Shown: positions 1 through 9,069 of the stretch, piece after piece | Layout of the letters: each line of letters starts with the position of its first letter | Position numbering within the stretch: the stretch's first letter is position 1 | Source: an uncultured Lachnospiraceae bacterium | GTDB lineage: Bacteria > Bacillota > Clostridia > Lachnospirales > Lachnospiraceae | Direction of reading: 5' to 3' | NCBI GenBank assembly: GCA_910579685.1 | Contig: CAJTVN010000025.1 | Span: 1-58,734 of the forward strand | Length of the DNA stretch: 58,734 nucleotides | Translations under genes and position numbers: made by a program | Notes under the pieces: generated by a model | Told to the model about the DNA's origin: nothing | The model's database searches: none | What the model saw: only the letters and a program-made list of their open reading frames with translations

Positions 1-33
1 TTCATCCTGAGCCAGGATCAAACTCTCAAATAA
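1..33 (-). rRNA. rrs: 16S rRNA, 5' end only (gene runs off the left edge)
   Basis: Read on the minus strand, the first ~30 bases contain the universal bacterial 16S 5' sequence AGAGTTTGATCCTGGCTCAG followed by GATGAA. Only this 5' end is present and the rest lies outside the window. The exact mature 5' nucleotide is uncertain by a few bases. The sequence matches the usual Clostridia form of this region. Confidence 0.97.
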
Positions 34-249
34 GTTCGTCCCCCAGGACCTGCCGTCCTGCTGTCCGGACATCTCTCGATGTCTTCACTGTTTTTGGTCC
101 CGGATTCGGTTCCCCTCCTCCGGTTTCCGTTCTCTGAATCTTCCCAGAGCCCCTCCCCCAATGGGAGGTTCTTCTCTTTCGGAATTTTCAGGGCTGCACT
201 GCTGTTCATTTGTCAAGGTGCCTGCGTCTTTCCCGGACGCAACTCCATT
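34..249 (-). other. rRNA operon leader with hairpins
   Basis: This is the transcribed leader between the promoters and 16S. It holds compact hairpins: 44-49 pairs with 55-60, and 68-73 pairs with 78-83 around a TCTC loop. Such stems are expected for rRNA processing or antitermination, but the exact role is inferred. Open frames crossing this stretch on both strands lack a ribosome binding site and I do not regard them as genes. Confidence 0.5.
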
Positions 250-278
250 ACTTTACCACAGGAGCGTTCCGTTGTCAA
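250..278 (-). promoter_or_regulatory. rRNA promoter P2
   Basis: On the minus strand a perfect TTGACA (278-273) is followed after 17 bases by TAAAGT (255-250). It lies about 220 bp upstream of 16S and is the nearer of two tandem promoters. Confidence 0.65.
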
Positions 279-376
279 GACTTTTTTTGTGTTTATTAAA
301 CATTTTTGTCGTTGTACTGCAGGAATCAAAATGATTCTATATTGCAAAATATTTTGTATTACCTGCAACGAAATTT

Positions 377-405
377 ACTATACCATTCAATTATTCTCTT
401 GTCAA
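377..405 (-). promoter_or_regulatory. rRNA promoter P1
   Basis: On the minus strand TTGACA (405-400) is followed after 17 bases by TATAGT (382-377), a near-consensus housekeeping promoter. It sits in very A/T-rich DNA, as expected for an rRNA promoter with an upstream element. It is the distal member of the tandem pair. Confidence 0.75.
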
Positions 406-455
406 CACTATTTTTCAAAAAATTGTATATTTTTTCAAAACATTTCCATTTGCAC

Positions 456-484
456 AAAAAAAGCCCATAAAATGGGCTTTTTTT
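456..484 (-). terminator. Intrinsic terminator after the lipoprotein gene
   Basis: A-run, stem AGCCCA / TGGGCT with a short AT loop, then a T-run, readable on either strand. It lies 36 bp past the stop of the leftward lipoprotein gene and just upstream of rRNA P1, insulating the rRNA promoters from the preceding operon. Confidence 0.85.
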
Positions 485-519
485 ACACTTGTCTTTCACT
501 TTCTTTTCTGTTTAACGCT

Positions 520-1251
520 TTAATTCAATGAAATTGTAGCTGTTGCATCTTCATTTTTAGCAATAAGCGAAACCTCGCCTACCGAAGCCGCCTGTTCCTC
601 CTGGATTTCACAGACCACAACCAGCTCTGTGCTTCCTCCCGCCTCCAGGGGTCCCTTATATGTTGCAAGGTCATTTAGCAGCATGGTGGAGAGCGCATTC
701 TTCGTCTCTCCATTTACAGTTATCCGAAACCGCACGCCCGTGCCGAGCATATCCAGTTCCCTGTCTTCCCCGGCCTGATTATTCACCGTAAACTTCAGCA
801 CAAGCAACGTTGTTCCGGGCGTGGCGTTCATTGAAAAATAGGCCCCGTCTCCGGCTGGCGGATAGGACTGCAGAGTCTCGTATCCGGTATAGGTAAAGGC
901 AACGCTGTCCATCTGGAGGAAATTCTCCAAGGATACTTCCGCAGGAACGCCGTTTCCTCCAAAGGGATCAATGATTTCCACATCCGGATCCGGCTGCAGG
1001 GCGGAAGCTTCCGGTGAGGGTGCGGCCTGTTCAGGCTCGGCAGCGGTCTCTTCTGCGGCCGCAGGCTCCTCCCTCATTATCTCCTTCAATCTTCCGGCAT
1101 GTCTCTTATCGTACTTTTTTACGATATCCGCCGCATACTCCACCACCGCTTCCTGATCGTTCTCATTTAGTTCCGGTATTTCGTTGCTGCATCCGCTGAC
1201 AAAAGCCATGATTCCAAGCAGAACGCTTCCCATACAAATTAACTTTTTCAT
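520..1251 (-). CDS. Lipoprotein of unknown function, last gene of a sensor operon
   Basis: A 243-residue protein with a lipoprotein signal: charged Met-Lys-Lys start, hydrophobic core and lipobox Val-Ser-Gly-Cys with the lipidated Cys at about residue 21. Residues ~55-95 are an Ala/Glu/Pro-rich, probably unstructured linker. Residues ~110-243 look like an extracellular beta-sandwich of the DUF4352 kind (inferred from the pattern of alternating strands, not searched). It should be anchored on the outer face of the membrane. Its ATG overlaps the stop of the DUF2339 gene by 4 bases, so the two are translationally coupled. It is the promoter-distal gene of the leftward operon that carries a histidine kinase and response regulator, and may be an accessory sensor or a target of that system. 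Confidence 0.8.
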   Translation of the reverse strand: MKKLICMGSVLLGIMAFVSGCSNEIPELNENDQEAVVEYAADIVKKYDKRHAGRLKEIMREEPAAAEETAAEPEQAAPSPEASALQPDPDVEIIDPFGGNGVPAEVSLENFLQMDSVAFTYTGYETLQSYPPAGDGAYFSMNATPGTTLLVLKFTVNNQAGEDRELDMLGTGVRFRITVNGETKNALSTMLLNDLATYKGPLEAGGSTELVVVCEIQEEQAASVGEVSLIAKNEDATATISLN

Positions 1252-3368
1252 TCCTCTCTGATTCCTTCCTGATTGTTTTCTGTTTTCTTCTCAAAAAGTC
1301 CTTCTGCGGACTCCTGTTGCTTACCTTCGAAAGCCTCCCCGAGCTGCGCTGCCGTAAGCATCTCCCCGGATGCGGGCTCTTCTTTTTTTTCCGTCTTTTC
1401 CTCCGCTTCCTGCTTCTTTTCCAGATGGATATACAAAAACGAGATGCCAAGGGCAATCATTCCGACGGAAAAGAATACAATAATCCTCGGCAGGGAATCC
1501 AGCCCCCGGAAATCATAAATCACCAGCTTCACGCAGACCACAGCCGCCATGGACAACCCGCCGATGCGGTAAACCCTGTCTTTTAAACGGAACCCGATGC
1601 CTACGCATCCTATGGATACGATCATGAGAAGAATACTCACGGTCACAGGAGATTCGTAGTGCGCCGTCAGGATCATTACGACTAAAAAAGAGGCCAGGAT
1701 AAGATATTTTCTCGGAACCGGCATTCCATACCGCTCTCGGAACACAATCACAATGGCGGCGGCTCCTATCAACATTGTAACAGAACTGACAGCAGAGTCA
1801 AAGGCAAACCATGCGGAGAAACAAAATAATCCCGCAAGAGACGCATTTATAATATTGTAGGGAAGCTGCCTTTGTCCTCGAAGCCATGGCAGATGGTTAA
1901 ACAGCAGGAAAAATAACAGCAAAAGCGCCGTACATGCGGGAATCACCCAGTTTCCGGAAAATTCAAGCCGGATACAATAGAGCGTAAACAGGGTGATCAC
2001 AATCTCATGAAAGAGCGCAAGATGCCGGATCCACAGGACAGATAGCACAAACGCCGCAAAAAAGAACCATATGTACCTGCCTGTGTCATTGTAATAGGAG
2101 GAAAGTGAAATTCCCTCCAGTGCCGCCAATACGGTTACAATGCCGTCAAGCACTTTCAGTTCCTGGATTTTGGACAAAATTCCGGTCAGCACAAACACGG
2201 TCAGAATTCCGACAGTCTTCTCCCAATTGTAAAGCCCAAACCCATTGAGTGCGACCGCCACAGCCGCCATCAGATAATACAGGATCCACCGGGATCTCCT
2301 CTTCTCCCACAGAACAAAGAATACGATCAAAACCGCGATTGCCATCACTTCCGCAATGAGCCTGTAGAACAGCTGCTGCTGCATCTGTGCGTCCGTGCCA
2401 TACCGAAAGCCCGTGGCCGCCGCAAGAAGCATGACACAGAAGCCCGCCGCCATGGAAAAAATTGCCGCAAACCAGGCCTTGGGATCTTTCTTATGGCCCA
2501 AAAAGATCAGATTCAGTATGATGAGCGAGGTGATTATAAAGCAGGCCGGATAAACGGCGTCCATTCCGGCCTCCAGTGCGCCTGCAGCAACCGCACCGGT
2601 AAACAGCGGATGCAGCGCCATGTGTACCGTATCCGTCACGATCCGGTTCTTCTGGTTTGGCAGTAAGATAAATACCAGATTGATCAAAAGGATCATACCT
2701 GTCACGATCAGGAAATTCAGCTCCGATTCAAAGCTCTGAATCGGCCAGAAACTGACATAGCATCCCAGGATCGTAATCAAACGGATGGAAGCGGCGTCCT
2801 TTTTGCGGCTGGTCAGGACAGCGAGGAATACGATTACAAGAGTAATCAGGCAGGCCGCCATCTCACCGATCACTTCCAGAACCACATAGTTGATCACTGT
2901 GGACAGAAACAGACCGGCAAGGCCGATCCCGGTAATCACCCGGGCAAACCTCCCGTTCAGCCTCCTGATCAGAAGCTCCGACGCAAGCATTATGATGAGG
3001 GATGCGGCATACAGACATACGCCCTGCCAGATTCCGCTCATAAAATTCAAACCGAAAATCATGAATGCGGCCAGTAAAAATACAGCGCCAACCACGCTGA
3101 AAATTCCTGCGCCTATCCGAAATTCCATTGAGTTTTTCCCTTTGGGCTTCACTCTTTCCAGATAAAGACGGTAAGTCCTCTGTGCCTCTCTTTCCACCTG
3201 GAAAGGCGTCGCCTTCCCGGATTTCAGATCCCGCATCATCTGTTCCAGGTATCTGTCATAATCCGGATCCTCTGAACCCGCCAGCAGGCTTTGAAGGTAT
3301 CTTTCTACTTTTTCCTTCTGATCTTCCTGCCCTGGTATTCTCTCTGTTTCTTCTTTTATACTACTCAT
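1248..3368 (-). CDS. Large polytopic membrane protein, DUF2339-like
   Basis: About 706 residues when started at the ATG at 3368. An upstream ATG at 3419 exists, but the 3368 start has AGGAGA six bases ahead and overlaps the kinase stop by 8 bases. The first ~100 residues are soluble and acidic/basic with coiled-coil character. The remainder is a long series of roughly 18-20 hydrophobic helices, followed by a Lys/Glu-rich cytosolic tail from ~640. The arrangement (soluble N-terminus plus very many helices) matches the DUF2339 family of predicted membrane proteins, whose function is not established. It is translationally coupled to the histidine kinase upstream and the lipoprotein downstream, suggesting an envelope function tied to the two-component system. 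Confidence 0.8.
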   Translation of the reverse strand: MSSIKEETERIPGQEDQKEKVERYLQSLLAGSEDPDYDRYLEQMMRDLKSGKATPFQVEREAQRTYRLYLERVKPKGKNSMEFRIGAGIFSVVGAVFLLAAFMIFGLNFMSGIWQGVCLYAASLIIMLASELLIRRLNGRFARVITGIGLAGLFLSTVINYVVLEVIGEMAACLITLVIVFLAVLTSRKKDAASIRLITILGCYVSFWPIQSFESELNFLIVTGMILLINLVFILLPNQKNRIVTDTVHMALHPLFTGAVAAGALEAGMDAVYPACFIITSLIILNLIFLGHKKDPKAWFAAIFSMAAGFCVMLLAAATGFRYGTDAQMQQQLFYRLIAEVMAIAVLIVFFVLWEKRRSRWILYYLMAAVAVALNGFGLYNWEKTVGILTVFVLTGILSKIQELKVLDGIVTVLAALEGISLSSYYNDTGRYIWFFFAAFVLSVLWIRHLALFHEIVITLFTLYCIRLEFSGNWVIPACTALLLLFFLLFNHLPWLRGQRQLPYNIINASLAGLFCFSAWFAFDSAVSSVTMLIGAAAIVIVFRERYGMPVPRKYLILASFLVVMILTAHYESPVTVSILLMIVSIGCVGIGFRLKDRVYRIGGLSMAAVVCVKLVIYDFRGLDSLPRIIVFFSVGMIALGISFLYIHLEKKQEAEEKTEKKEEPASGEMLTAAQLGEAFEGKQQESAEGLFEKKTENNQEGIREE

Positions 3369-4860
3369 TATGCTCTCCTGCCATTTCCAGCTCAAACCAG
3401 AACTCCACGCCGTTGTCATAATTGATCACGCCGTATTCCTGATTCAGGGATTCCATGATCGCCTTGACAATGGACAGCCCCACGCCGCTGCCTCCGTACT
3501 GCCTGGTTCTGGCCTTATCCACTTTAAAAAATTTTTCCCATATATGGTCTATGCATTCCTGTGGAATGGGACGCCCCGTATTGAACACGGAAATACGGAC
3601 CGTTTTTTCTCCCACGGATAATTTTACATCAATCACCTGCTCATCTGCAACATGATTCATTGCATTGCTGAAATAATTTCCAAAAACCTCCTCCACCATG
3701 AACTCGTCAGCCCACACGTAAACAGGCGGGTATCCACTGTAGATCACCCGGATCTGCTTCTGCCTGCACAGAATATCGGCGGACTGGAGATAATTGGCAA
3801 TCAGTGCGCTGATGTCAAACCGCTCCATGGTAATGGTGTCGTTCCCGAATTCCAGCTGATTCAGGGTAAGAAGCTTCCTGACAATGTTGTTCATTTTGGA
3901 GGCCTCATCCATGATTACTTCACAATAAAAGTCCCGGCTCTCCTCATCCTGCGTGATCCCCTCCTTAAGGCCCTCCGCATAGCCCTGGATCAGGGCTATG
4001 GGAGTTTTCAGCTCATGGGATACATTGGAGAGAAATTCCCTGCGCATTTCATCGATTTTATTTTTCTTCTCAATATCCCTTTGCAGTTCGTTGTTGGCGC
4101 TCTTTAATTCCGAGATGGTCTTTTCCAGGGTGCAGGACAGTTCATTGATATTCTGTCCCAGCATAGTCAGCTCTCTTCCGCTCTTTCCCGTGTACTTTGC
4201 GTCAAAGTCGAGCTGTATCATCCGCTGGGATATCTGCGCAAGCTCCAGGACGGGGTCTGTGATCTTTCTGGAAACCCACAGGATAACAAGCGCACTGAAA
4301 ATGGCGGAGCCGATTCCCACATAAGCCAGAAAGCGGTTGGCAAGCGTCACGCTCTCCTGAATGCTCTCAAGGGGGATGCGGAACAGGAAAAGATTCCCGT
4401 TATCCAAAACGCCCCACATTTCCATGTATTCCGTCTTCATCTTCTCTTCGACAGCGATCCGCAGTTCATATGACTTTTCTTCCACCAGCAGGCTTACATC
4501 GGGAGAATTCTTCTGTCCGAACAGATTGTCGAGAAGAAGTCTGCCCAGGTATTCATAATCGTAGGTGGACGTCTTAAGAGTCCTGGTCTTTGCATCAAGA
4601 AGCACAAAGTCTATGTTGTATCTCCCGCAGATTTTCTGAAACTCGATATCAAATTCATCCGAACCAATCCTGTCCTCATTGGATGCCGAATTCATCACCT
4701 GATAGGCTCTCATCAAAGCCTTCTGTTTATCCTTCAGATAATATTTTTCCAAAAAAGTGTTGTTAATAAACCAGCACAGCAGGATCGTCCCCATCATCAG
4801 AAGGCTGAAAACAACCGCAAGCTGCCTCCTGATTGAATATTTCATAAGCCAATCTCTCAT
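3361..4860 (-). CDS. Sensor histidine kinase (VanS/PhoR type)
   Basis: 499 residues. Membrane helix ~12-34, extracytoplasmic sensor ~35-175, second helix ~176-197, HAMP ~198-250, a coiled coil, then a HisKA domain with phospho-acceptor His282 in the H-box SHELKTP. The HATPase domain follows, with an N-box (Asn in NYFSNAMNHV), a G1-like Asn-Thr-Gly-Arg and GGSGVGLSIVKAI as G2. It should autophosphorylate in response to an envelope signal and phosphorylate the OmpR-type regulator encoded at 9070-9747, the only regulator in the operon. Unusually, three glycosylation-type genes lie between regulator and kinase. The start has AGGTGATGG about 8 bases upstream. The protein lies in the cell membrane. 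Confidence 0.93.
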   Translation of the reverse strand: MRDWLMKYSIRRQLAVVFSLLMMGTILLCWFINNTFLEKYYLKDKQKALMRAYQVMNSASNEDRIGSDEFDIEFQKICGRYNIDFVLLDAKTRTLKTSTYDYEYLGRLLLDNLFGQKNSPDVSLLVEEKSYELRIAVEEKMKTEYMEMWGVLDNGNLFLFRIPLESIQESVTLANRFLAYVGIGSAIFSALVILWVSRKITDPVLELAQISQRMIQLDFDAKYTGKSGRELTMLGQNINELSCTLEKTISELKSANNELQRDIEKKNKIDEMRREFLSNVSHELKTPIALIQGYAEGLKEGITQDEESRDFYCEVIMDEASKMNNIVRKLLTLNQLEFGNDTITMERFDISALIANYLQSADILCRQKQIRVIYSGYPPVYVWADEFMVEEVFGNYFSNAMNHVADEQVIDVKLSVGEKTVRISVFNTGRPIPQECIDHIWEKFFKVDKARTRQYGGSGVGLSIVKAIMESLNQEYGVINYDNGVEFWFELEMAGEHNE

Positions 4861-4886
4861 ATGAAGCCATCACCTTCCATCGATCT

Positions 4887-7073
4887 CTATCGCCCAAGAG
4901 GAACCACGATAAAATCTCCGCCCTCTTTCCGGTCTTGTAATCCTTGCAAAAGCTTTCTGCGGACGCTTTCCTCATATTCTCCCTCTTTCAGCATGGTATC
5001 CGCAAACTCCGCCCGGATGCACAGGTAATCGGAGCCGTAATACCGTTCACAGATATCCGCAAAGGTGTCCTCCGGGCTTATCATTCCATCCACCACGTCC
5101 GGTCTGTAATAGGAAGAACGGAAATCAATGTCATTAAAAACAATCACCGATTTTTCCGGTATCTCTTCATAAGCGGCATCCCATTTTCTGACCAGGGCTT
5201 CGTAATAGGCGTTTTGATCATCCATGCCTCCGGTCTCAAACACCGAAAGCACCGCCAGGAAAATCACCGCCCCCGCCGCGACGCCAAAACAGCCGAATCC
5301 CCTCTTCCCTTTCAGACGCGCAAGCACAAGCCCGGCCATCCCCATACAGAACAGAAAACTGCCCGGTTCAAAAAAGCGGAAGTAGAAAGTGTCCATGGAT
5401 GAGACGTAGCGGATCCCGATGAAGATAAGATAGTACGCTGCCGCCAGGGTAATCAGCACAGACTCCAGGGTAAATCTCCTGCAGCTTTTCCGGATAAAGG
5501 AGGCGGCCGCCGCAAACACAACCGCAAGAAAGAGTACCTTCATCTTATAAGGGAAATCCTCCACAAGCCGGGGAACCTGCAGGGAAAACACATTGAAGAT
5601 TTCCACCAGCAGCGATTCGATGAGATCATTGGTCAGTTTCTCGTAATCGTCCCACCAGAGACTTCTGCTGACACCGGAGGCCATTCCGTTTGCAAGCTTG
5701 TTCATGAGAAGATAGGCAAGGGAAAAACAGCCTGACACAAAAGCCGCCGCTCCAAGCCCAGCGGCCTTAAACAAAAGCTTTCTGTCTCTCTGCTTCCGGT
5801 AATTGATCAGCAGAAGCAGCAGGTAAAGTCCTGTCACCATCCAGACAAAGATCCCGTAATATCTTGTGAGAAAGCACAAATATCCCGCAATTCCGAGCAG
5901 CACATACCACCGGATTTCCGGCTCCTGCTCTGTAAGGATCTTTGCAAGCAGAAGCCCGAACAGGAGCAGGAACAGCATAAATGGTATTTCACTCCAGGTA
6001 TAAAGGCAAAGTGCAAGGAAGCCCAGGTTGGTCAGACAGAGCGCATAAAACCAGGCATTTTTTTTGAAGCAGAGGCGTATTACCAGCAGCAAAAGCCCAA
6101 CCATCACCATGGTAAGTATTTTTGACGCCAGATAGGCCTCACTCCCTCCAAGCCGCATCACGGCCGCTATCATGGCGGGATACAAAATGGGCCAGTTGGC
6201 AAACCAGGTGTCATACCCGGCCAGACCGTCATAGGAAAATCCATGGCCTTCGGCCAGGTTCACGGCTTCCCGCAGATACCCGGCTGAATCCGAGGTGATG
6301 TACACGCCCTTCAGATACGCCCGGGAATATATATGAATACAGATCGCCCCAAACAGCAGAAGCAGGAACAGGTCGTTTCCATATTTCCCCAAAAACCATG
6401 AGACGGGAATTTTCCGGATCCATGCGCACACCCTCTCCCGGTCAAACAGGATCACAACGAAACCGGCGATCAGAAGCAAAACGCTCAGGGGGATCGAAAA
6501 ATAGAAGATCTCCCCAAAGGTTACGGCCTCCTGTGTCACGGTATTGATTCCAAGGGAAATGCCGCATTCCAGAACCTCTCCCTGGCGGATCACTGTCTCC
6601 GTAAAGGGCAGGGAAGCCTCCGCCTCCTCCAGCGGCACCTGCATGAAGTAGGGCTCGCTCTCGTCCGCCACGAGAACGAACCAATACTTTTGCCCGGCCG
6701 CAAGGCTCATTTCCATTGCAACCGTAACCCATTCTCCCGGCGTAATGGTATCCACAGGGATTACCTGATCCGCAAGCAAGCTGCCCGCTTCGTCCTTCAC
6801 TGTAATCTGGATGCTTCCCCTGCTCTCACCGGAAAGGTTTACCAAAAGCAGCCGCAGGCCGCTCACCGTAAGATTCTCCTTCGGCACAAGTATTACCTCA
6901 AGCTCCCGCCCCTTTTCACATTCCACATAGACCGGCACATCCTCCACCGGCGGAATCTGTTCATGGGTCTTTCTTCCATCTTTTACCTCATGGGAGAGAA
7001 CCATCATCACCGCGGCAAACAGCACAAGGAGCAACGCAAGCAAAAAACTCTTTATCAGATATTGTCTTTTCAT
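4887..7073 (-). CDS. Large GT-C-like membrane protein
   Basis: 728 residues. One N-terminal helix is followed by an extracytoplasmic beta-rich domain (~35-190), then about 11-12 membrane helices, and a C-terminal soluble part after ~610. The first loop after the second helix block contains TSDSAGYLREAVNLAEGHG, which resembles the acidic loop motif of GT-C (GT39/GT83-like) glycosyltransferases that use polyprenyl-phosphate sugars; the family assignment is inferred. Its ATG overlaps the stop of the FAD-dependent oxidoreductase by 4 bases. Together with the GT2 gene two positions upstream (a polyprenyl-phosphate sugar synthase type), it could form a pathway that makes a lipid-linked sugar and transfers it outside the cell. 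It directly precedes the histidine kinase with a 26-base gap. Confidence 0.75.
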   Translation of the reverse strand: MKRQYLIKSFLLALLLVLFAAVMMVLSHEVKDGRKTHEQIPPVEDVPVYVECEKGRELEVILVPKENLTVSGLRLLLVNLSGESRGSIQITVKDEAGSLLADQVIPVDTITPGEWVTVAMEMSLAAGQKYWFVLVADESEPYFMQVPLEEAEASLPFTETVIRQGEVLECGISLGINTVTQEAVTFGEIFYFSIPLSVLLLIAGFVVILFDRERVCAWIRKIPVSWFLGKYGNDLFLLLLFGAICIHIYSRAYLKGVYITSDSAGYLREAVNLAEGHGFSYDGLAGYDTWFANWPILYPAMIAAVMRLGGSEAYLASKILTMVMVGLLLLVIRLCFKKNAWFYALCLTNLGFLALCLYTWSEIPFMLFLLLFGLLLAKILTEQEPEIRWYVLLGIAGYLCFLTRYYGIFVWMVTGLYLLLLLINYRKQRDRKLLFKAAGLGAAAFVSGCFSLAYLLMNKLANGMASGVSRSLWWDDYEKLTNDLIESLLVEIFNVFSLQVPRLVEDFPYKMKVLFLAVVFAAAASFIRKSCRRFTLESVLITLAAAYYLIFIGIRYVSSMDTFYFRFFEPGSFLFCMGMAGLVLARLKGKRGFGCFGVAAGAVIFLAVLSVFETGGMDDQNAYYEALVRKWDAAYEEIPEKSVIVFNDIDFRSSYYRPDVVDGMISPEDTFADICERYYGSDYLCIRAEFADTMLKEGEYEESVRRKLLQGLQDRKEGGDFIVVPLGR

Positions 7074-8281
7074 ACCAGCCTCCCTGCCGCCTCAATGGCA
7101 AGCTCCACTACCGCATCGGAATTGTAATGGACATGTTCGCCCCATCTTCCAAGGCCGTACACGCCCCTGCTTTTTCCAAAATCCAGCAGTCTGCGCATAA
7201 TCTGCGGCTTTTCAATTGTATTCAGAGGATATGCGTACTCATTCATATAGTGATATTTATCCCCCTCGTATCCCCCGATCCTCTCTTTGCGGGTCTCCAT
7301 CCAGTATCCCCGGCTTTCCGGGCAGAAATTGTGGCGAATCAGGATTCGATGGCAGGAAATCTCCGGATCCGGCAGGTAGATCCACTGCGCCCCGGTGTCA
7401 AGGTTCTCCGGGACATATCTCGTCTCTACAGCGCTGTGCTTAAGAAGGCCAAGCGAATCGGCAAGCTGCTGCGGCATTCCCGTTTTGTCCTCGAACTCCA
7501 ACCAGGGAATGGTCGTTATAATCCGGTCAGCCCCAAACCTCTCGCCTGAGGAAACGGTTATGCTCCTTTTATCAAAATCAATGCCTCTTACCTGTCTGTG
7601 GTAGCGTATATGTTCTTCCATGGACCGGGCAATCCGCAGCCATACTTCCCCATAACCATACTTTTTGGGGTAATAAAAAGATACGTGTCCCGGCTGGGTG
7701 CCATAGGGTCTGCGGGCAAGGCAGGACATCAACGTCTCCTCAAAGCTTACGCTCGGGAGCTTGTCGAGCCAGTAGGTACCGAGCTCATTCAGCTCGTCCG
7801 CAAACATTTTCCGGTTATAAGGAAGCATATAATCCTCTGCGATTTTATCGCCAAGCTTCCACCGAATCCACTCCACAAAACGCTCCGGAACAGGCTCATC
7901 CCGGTTACAGCCGGCCCTTGCTATGGAGACCAGATAATCCTTCTGACTTTCCAAATCAAGCTGCCAGATATTGGCCTCAAAGGGATGTGAGACGGTTTTC
8001 CCCTGAAAGAAAATGCGGCTGTCCCGCTCAAACAGCTCCCACTCTGACGCGGGCAGGAAACGGAAGAGAAATTCTACCACAGCCGGCCGCCGCACGTCCA
8101 GAAAGTGCCCGCCTCCCATATCAAAAGGACTGCCGTCTACAATTGTAGAGCGGCAAAGGCCGCCGGCAGTCTTTTCTTTTTCCAGTATAAGAAAGGAATC
8201 CTCTCCCAGATCTTTTAAGGTTCTGGCAAAGGCAAGCCCCGCAGGGCCGGCCCCCAGAATCAGATATTTTACATGTTCCAT
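7070..8281 (-). CDS. FAD-dependent oxidoreductase / protoporphyrinogen oxidase-like amine oxidase fold
   Basis: 403 residues. It begins with a Rossmann dinucleotide-binding motif GAGPAG (10-15), the Glu at the end of beta-2 (LILEKEK), and the GG-motif TAGGLCRS typical of the amine oxidase / UDP-galactopyranose mutase / protoporphyrinogen oxidase superfamily. A second conserved patch is DMGGGHFLD. In bacteria, such proteins next to glycosyltransferases usually act on nucleotide- or lipid-linked sugars, so a mutase- or oxidase-like step on a sugar is a reasonable guess. A heme role is less likely because no heme genes are nearby. It starts 23 bp after the GT2 gene and overlaps the next gene by 4 bp. 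The substrate is unknown. Confidence 0.8.
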   Translation of the reverse strand: MEHVKYLILGAGPAGLAFARTLKDLGEDSFLILEKEKTAGGLCRSTIVDGSPFDMGGGHFLDVRRPAVVEFLFRFLPASEWELFERDSRIFFQGKTVSHPFEANIWQLDLESQKDYLVSIARAGCNRDEPVPERFVEWIRWKLGDKIAEDYMLPYNRKMFADELNELGTYWLDKLPSVSFEETLMSCLARRPYGTQPGHVSFYYPKKYGYGEVWLRIARSMEEHIRYHRQVRGIDFDKRSITVSSGERFGADRIITTIPWLEFEDKTGMPQQLADSLGLLKHSAVETRYVPENLDTGAQWIYLPDPEISCHRILIRHNFCPESRGYWMETRKERIGGYEGDKYHYMNEYAYPLNTIEKPQIMRRLLDFGKSRGVYGLGRWGEHVHYNSDAVVELAIEAAGRLV

Positions 8282-8304
8282 TTTTATCCCCCATACCTAT
8301 CAAG

Positions 8305-9045
8305 TCAGGTTTCATTTTCCGCCCGCTGTATCGTCCGCCCCATCACCTGTACCTCATGGCTTTTCAGTTGAAAGAGTATCCTTAAGGCTTCCGTCACGGA
8401 GCTTCCTTTCAGGCTGGATGAGCTTCCCGCATAGTGGATCGGGATCTCAATGGTTCGGAAATTTCTGCAGTAATAACGCATTTCCGTCTGATACATATGC
8501 CCTGTCGACAGGAACCGATCCAGATCCATGCCCTCGAGAACCTCTCTCTGGAACGCCTCAAATCCGCTGGTCATGTCCCTGAGCTTTGTGCCAAGCACAA
8601 AGTTGGAGAGATAAGTTCCGCCGCCGCTTAAAATTCTCCGGTACAGCGGCTGTCCGCTGATGCCCCCGCCTTCAATAAACCGGGATCCCCAGACACAGTC
8701 GTACCCCTCTTCGAGCTTTTCGATAAACCTGGGAATTTCCGACGGCAGGTGGCTTCCGCCTCCGTCCATCTCGATAATGCGCTGCGCACCGTCATTCAGG
8801 GCCTGCCGGAAGCCTTCCAGATAGCAGGAAATCACTCCCCTGGACTCCCTGTAAAAAATACACTTTACCTTATCGTTCTGCTTCTGCTTATTTCGGATAA
8901 TCTCCTCTGTCCTGTCCCTGGAATAATTATCAATCACGGGATAAAGATAGAGGTCGTCATAGGGCAGGCTCAGAATCTCGTCCAGAATCCGCCCCATGGT
9001 CGCTTCCTCGTTCGCCACCGGCATCACTATGATTGTCTTTTTCAT
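8305..9045 (-). CDS. Family 2 glycosyltransferase, dolichyl/polyprenyl-phosphate mannose synthase type
   Basis: About 246 residues from the ATG at 9045. An ATG four codons earlier (9057) is possible, but GAGG sits six bases before 9045. It has the GT-A fold signatures: PVANEEATM, a nucleotide-binding DNYSRDRT and an acidic MDGGGSHLP where the family normally has D-A-D. The metal-binding motif here reads Asp-Gly-Gly. It then has WGSRF and the SGFEAFQREVL region typical of DPM1-like enzymes. There are no C-terminal membrane helices, so it is probably a soluble or peripheral enzyme making a polyprenyl-phosphate sugar on the cytosolic face. It is probably the donor-synthesis partner of the GT-C-like protein at 4887-7073. 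It lies 24 bp after the response regulator. Confidence 0.88.
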   Translation of the reverse strand: MKKTIIVMPVANEEATMGRILDEILSLPYDDLYLYPVIDNYSRDRTEEIIRNKQKQNDKVKCIFYRESRGVISCYLEGFRQALNDGAQRIIEMDGGGSHLPSEIPRFIEKLEEGYDCVWGSRFIEGGGISGQPLYRRILSGGGTYLSNFVLGTKLRDMTSGFEAFQREVLEGMDLDRFLSTGHMYQTEMRYYCRNFRTIEIPIHYAGSSSSLKGSSVTEALRILFQLKSHEVQVMGRTIQRAENET

Positions 9046-9069
9046 ATCCACCCTCATTTGTCAGCTAAA

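Noticed and set aside
211..216. Third TTGACA on the minus strand as an rRNA promoter
   Set aside because: No acceptable -10 hexamer at 16-18 bases.
79..531. 150-residue plus-strand ORF over the rRNA leader and promoters
   Set aside because: It runs across two promoters and the terminator, has no RBS, and has no recognisable protein features.
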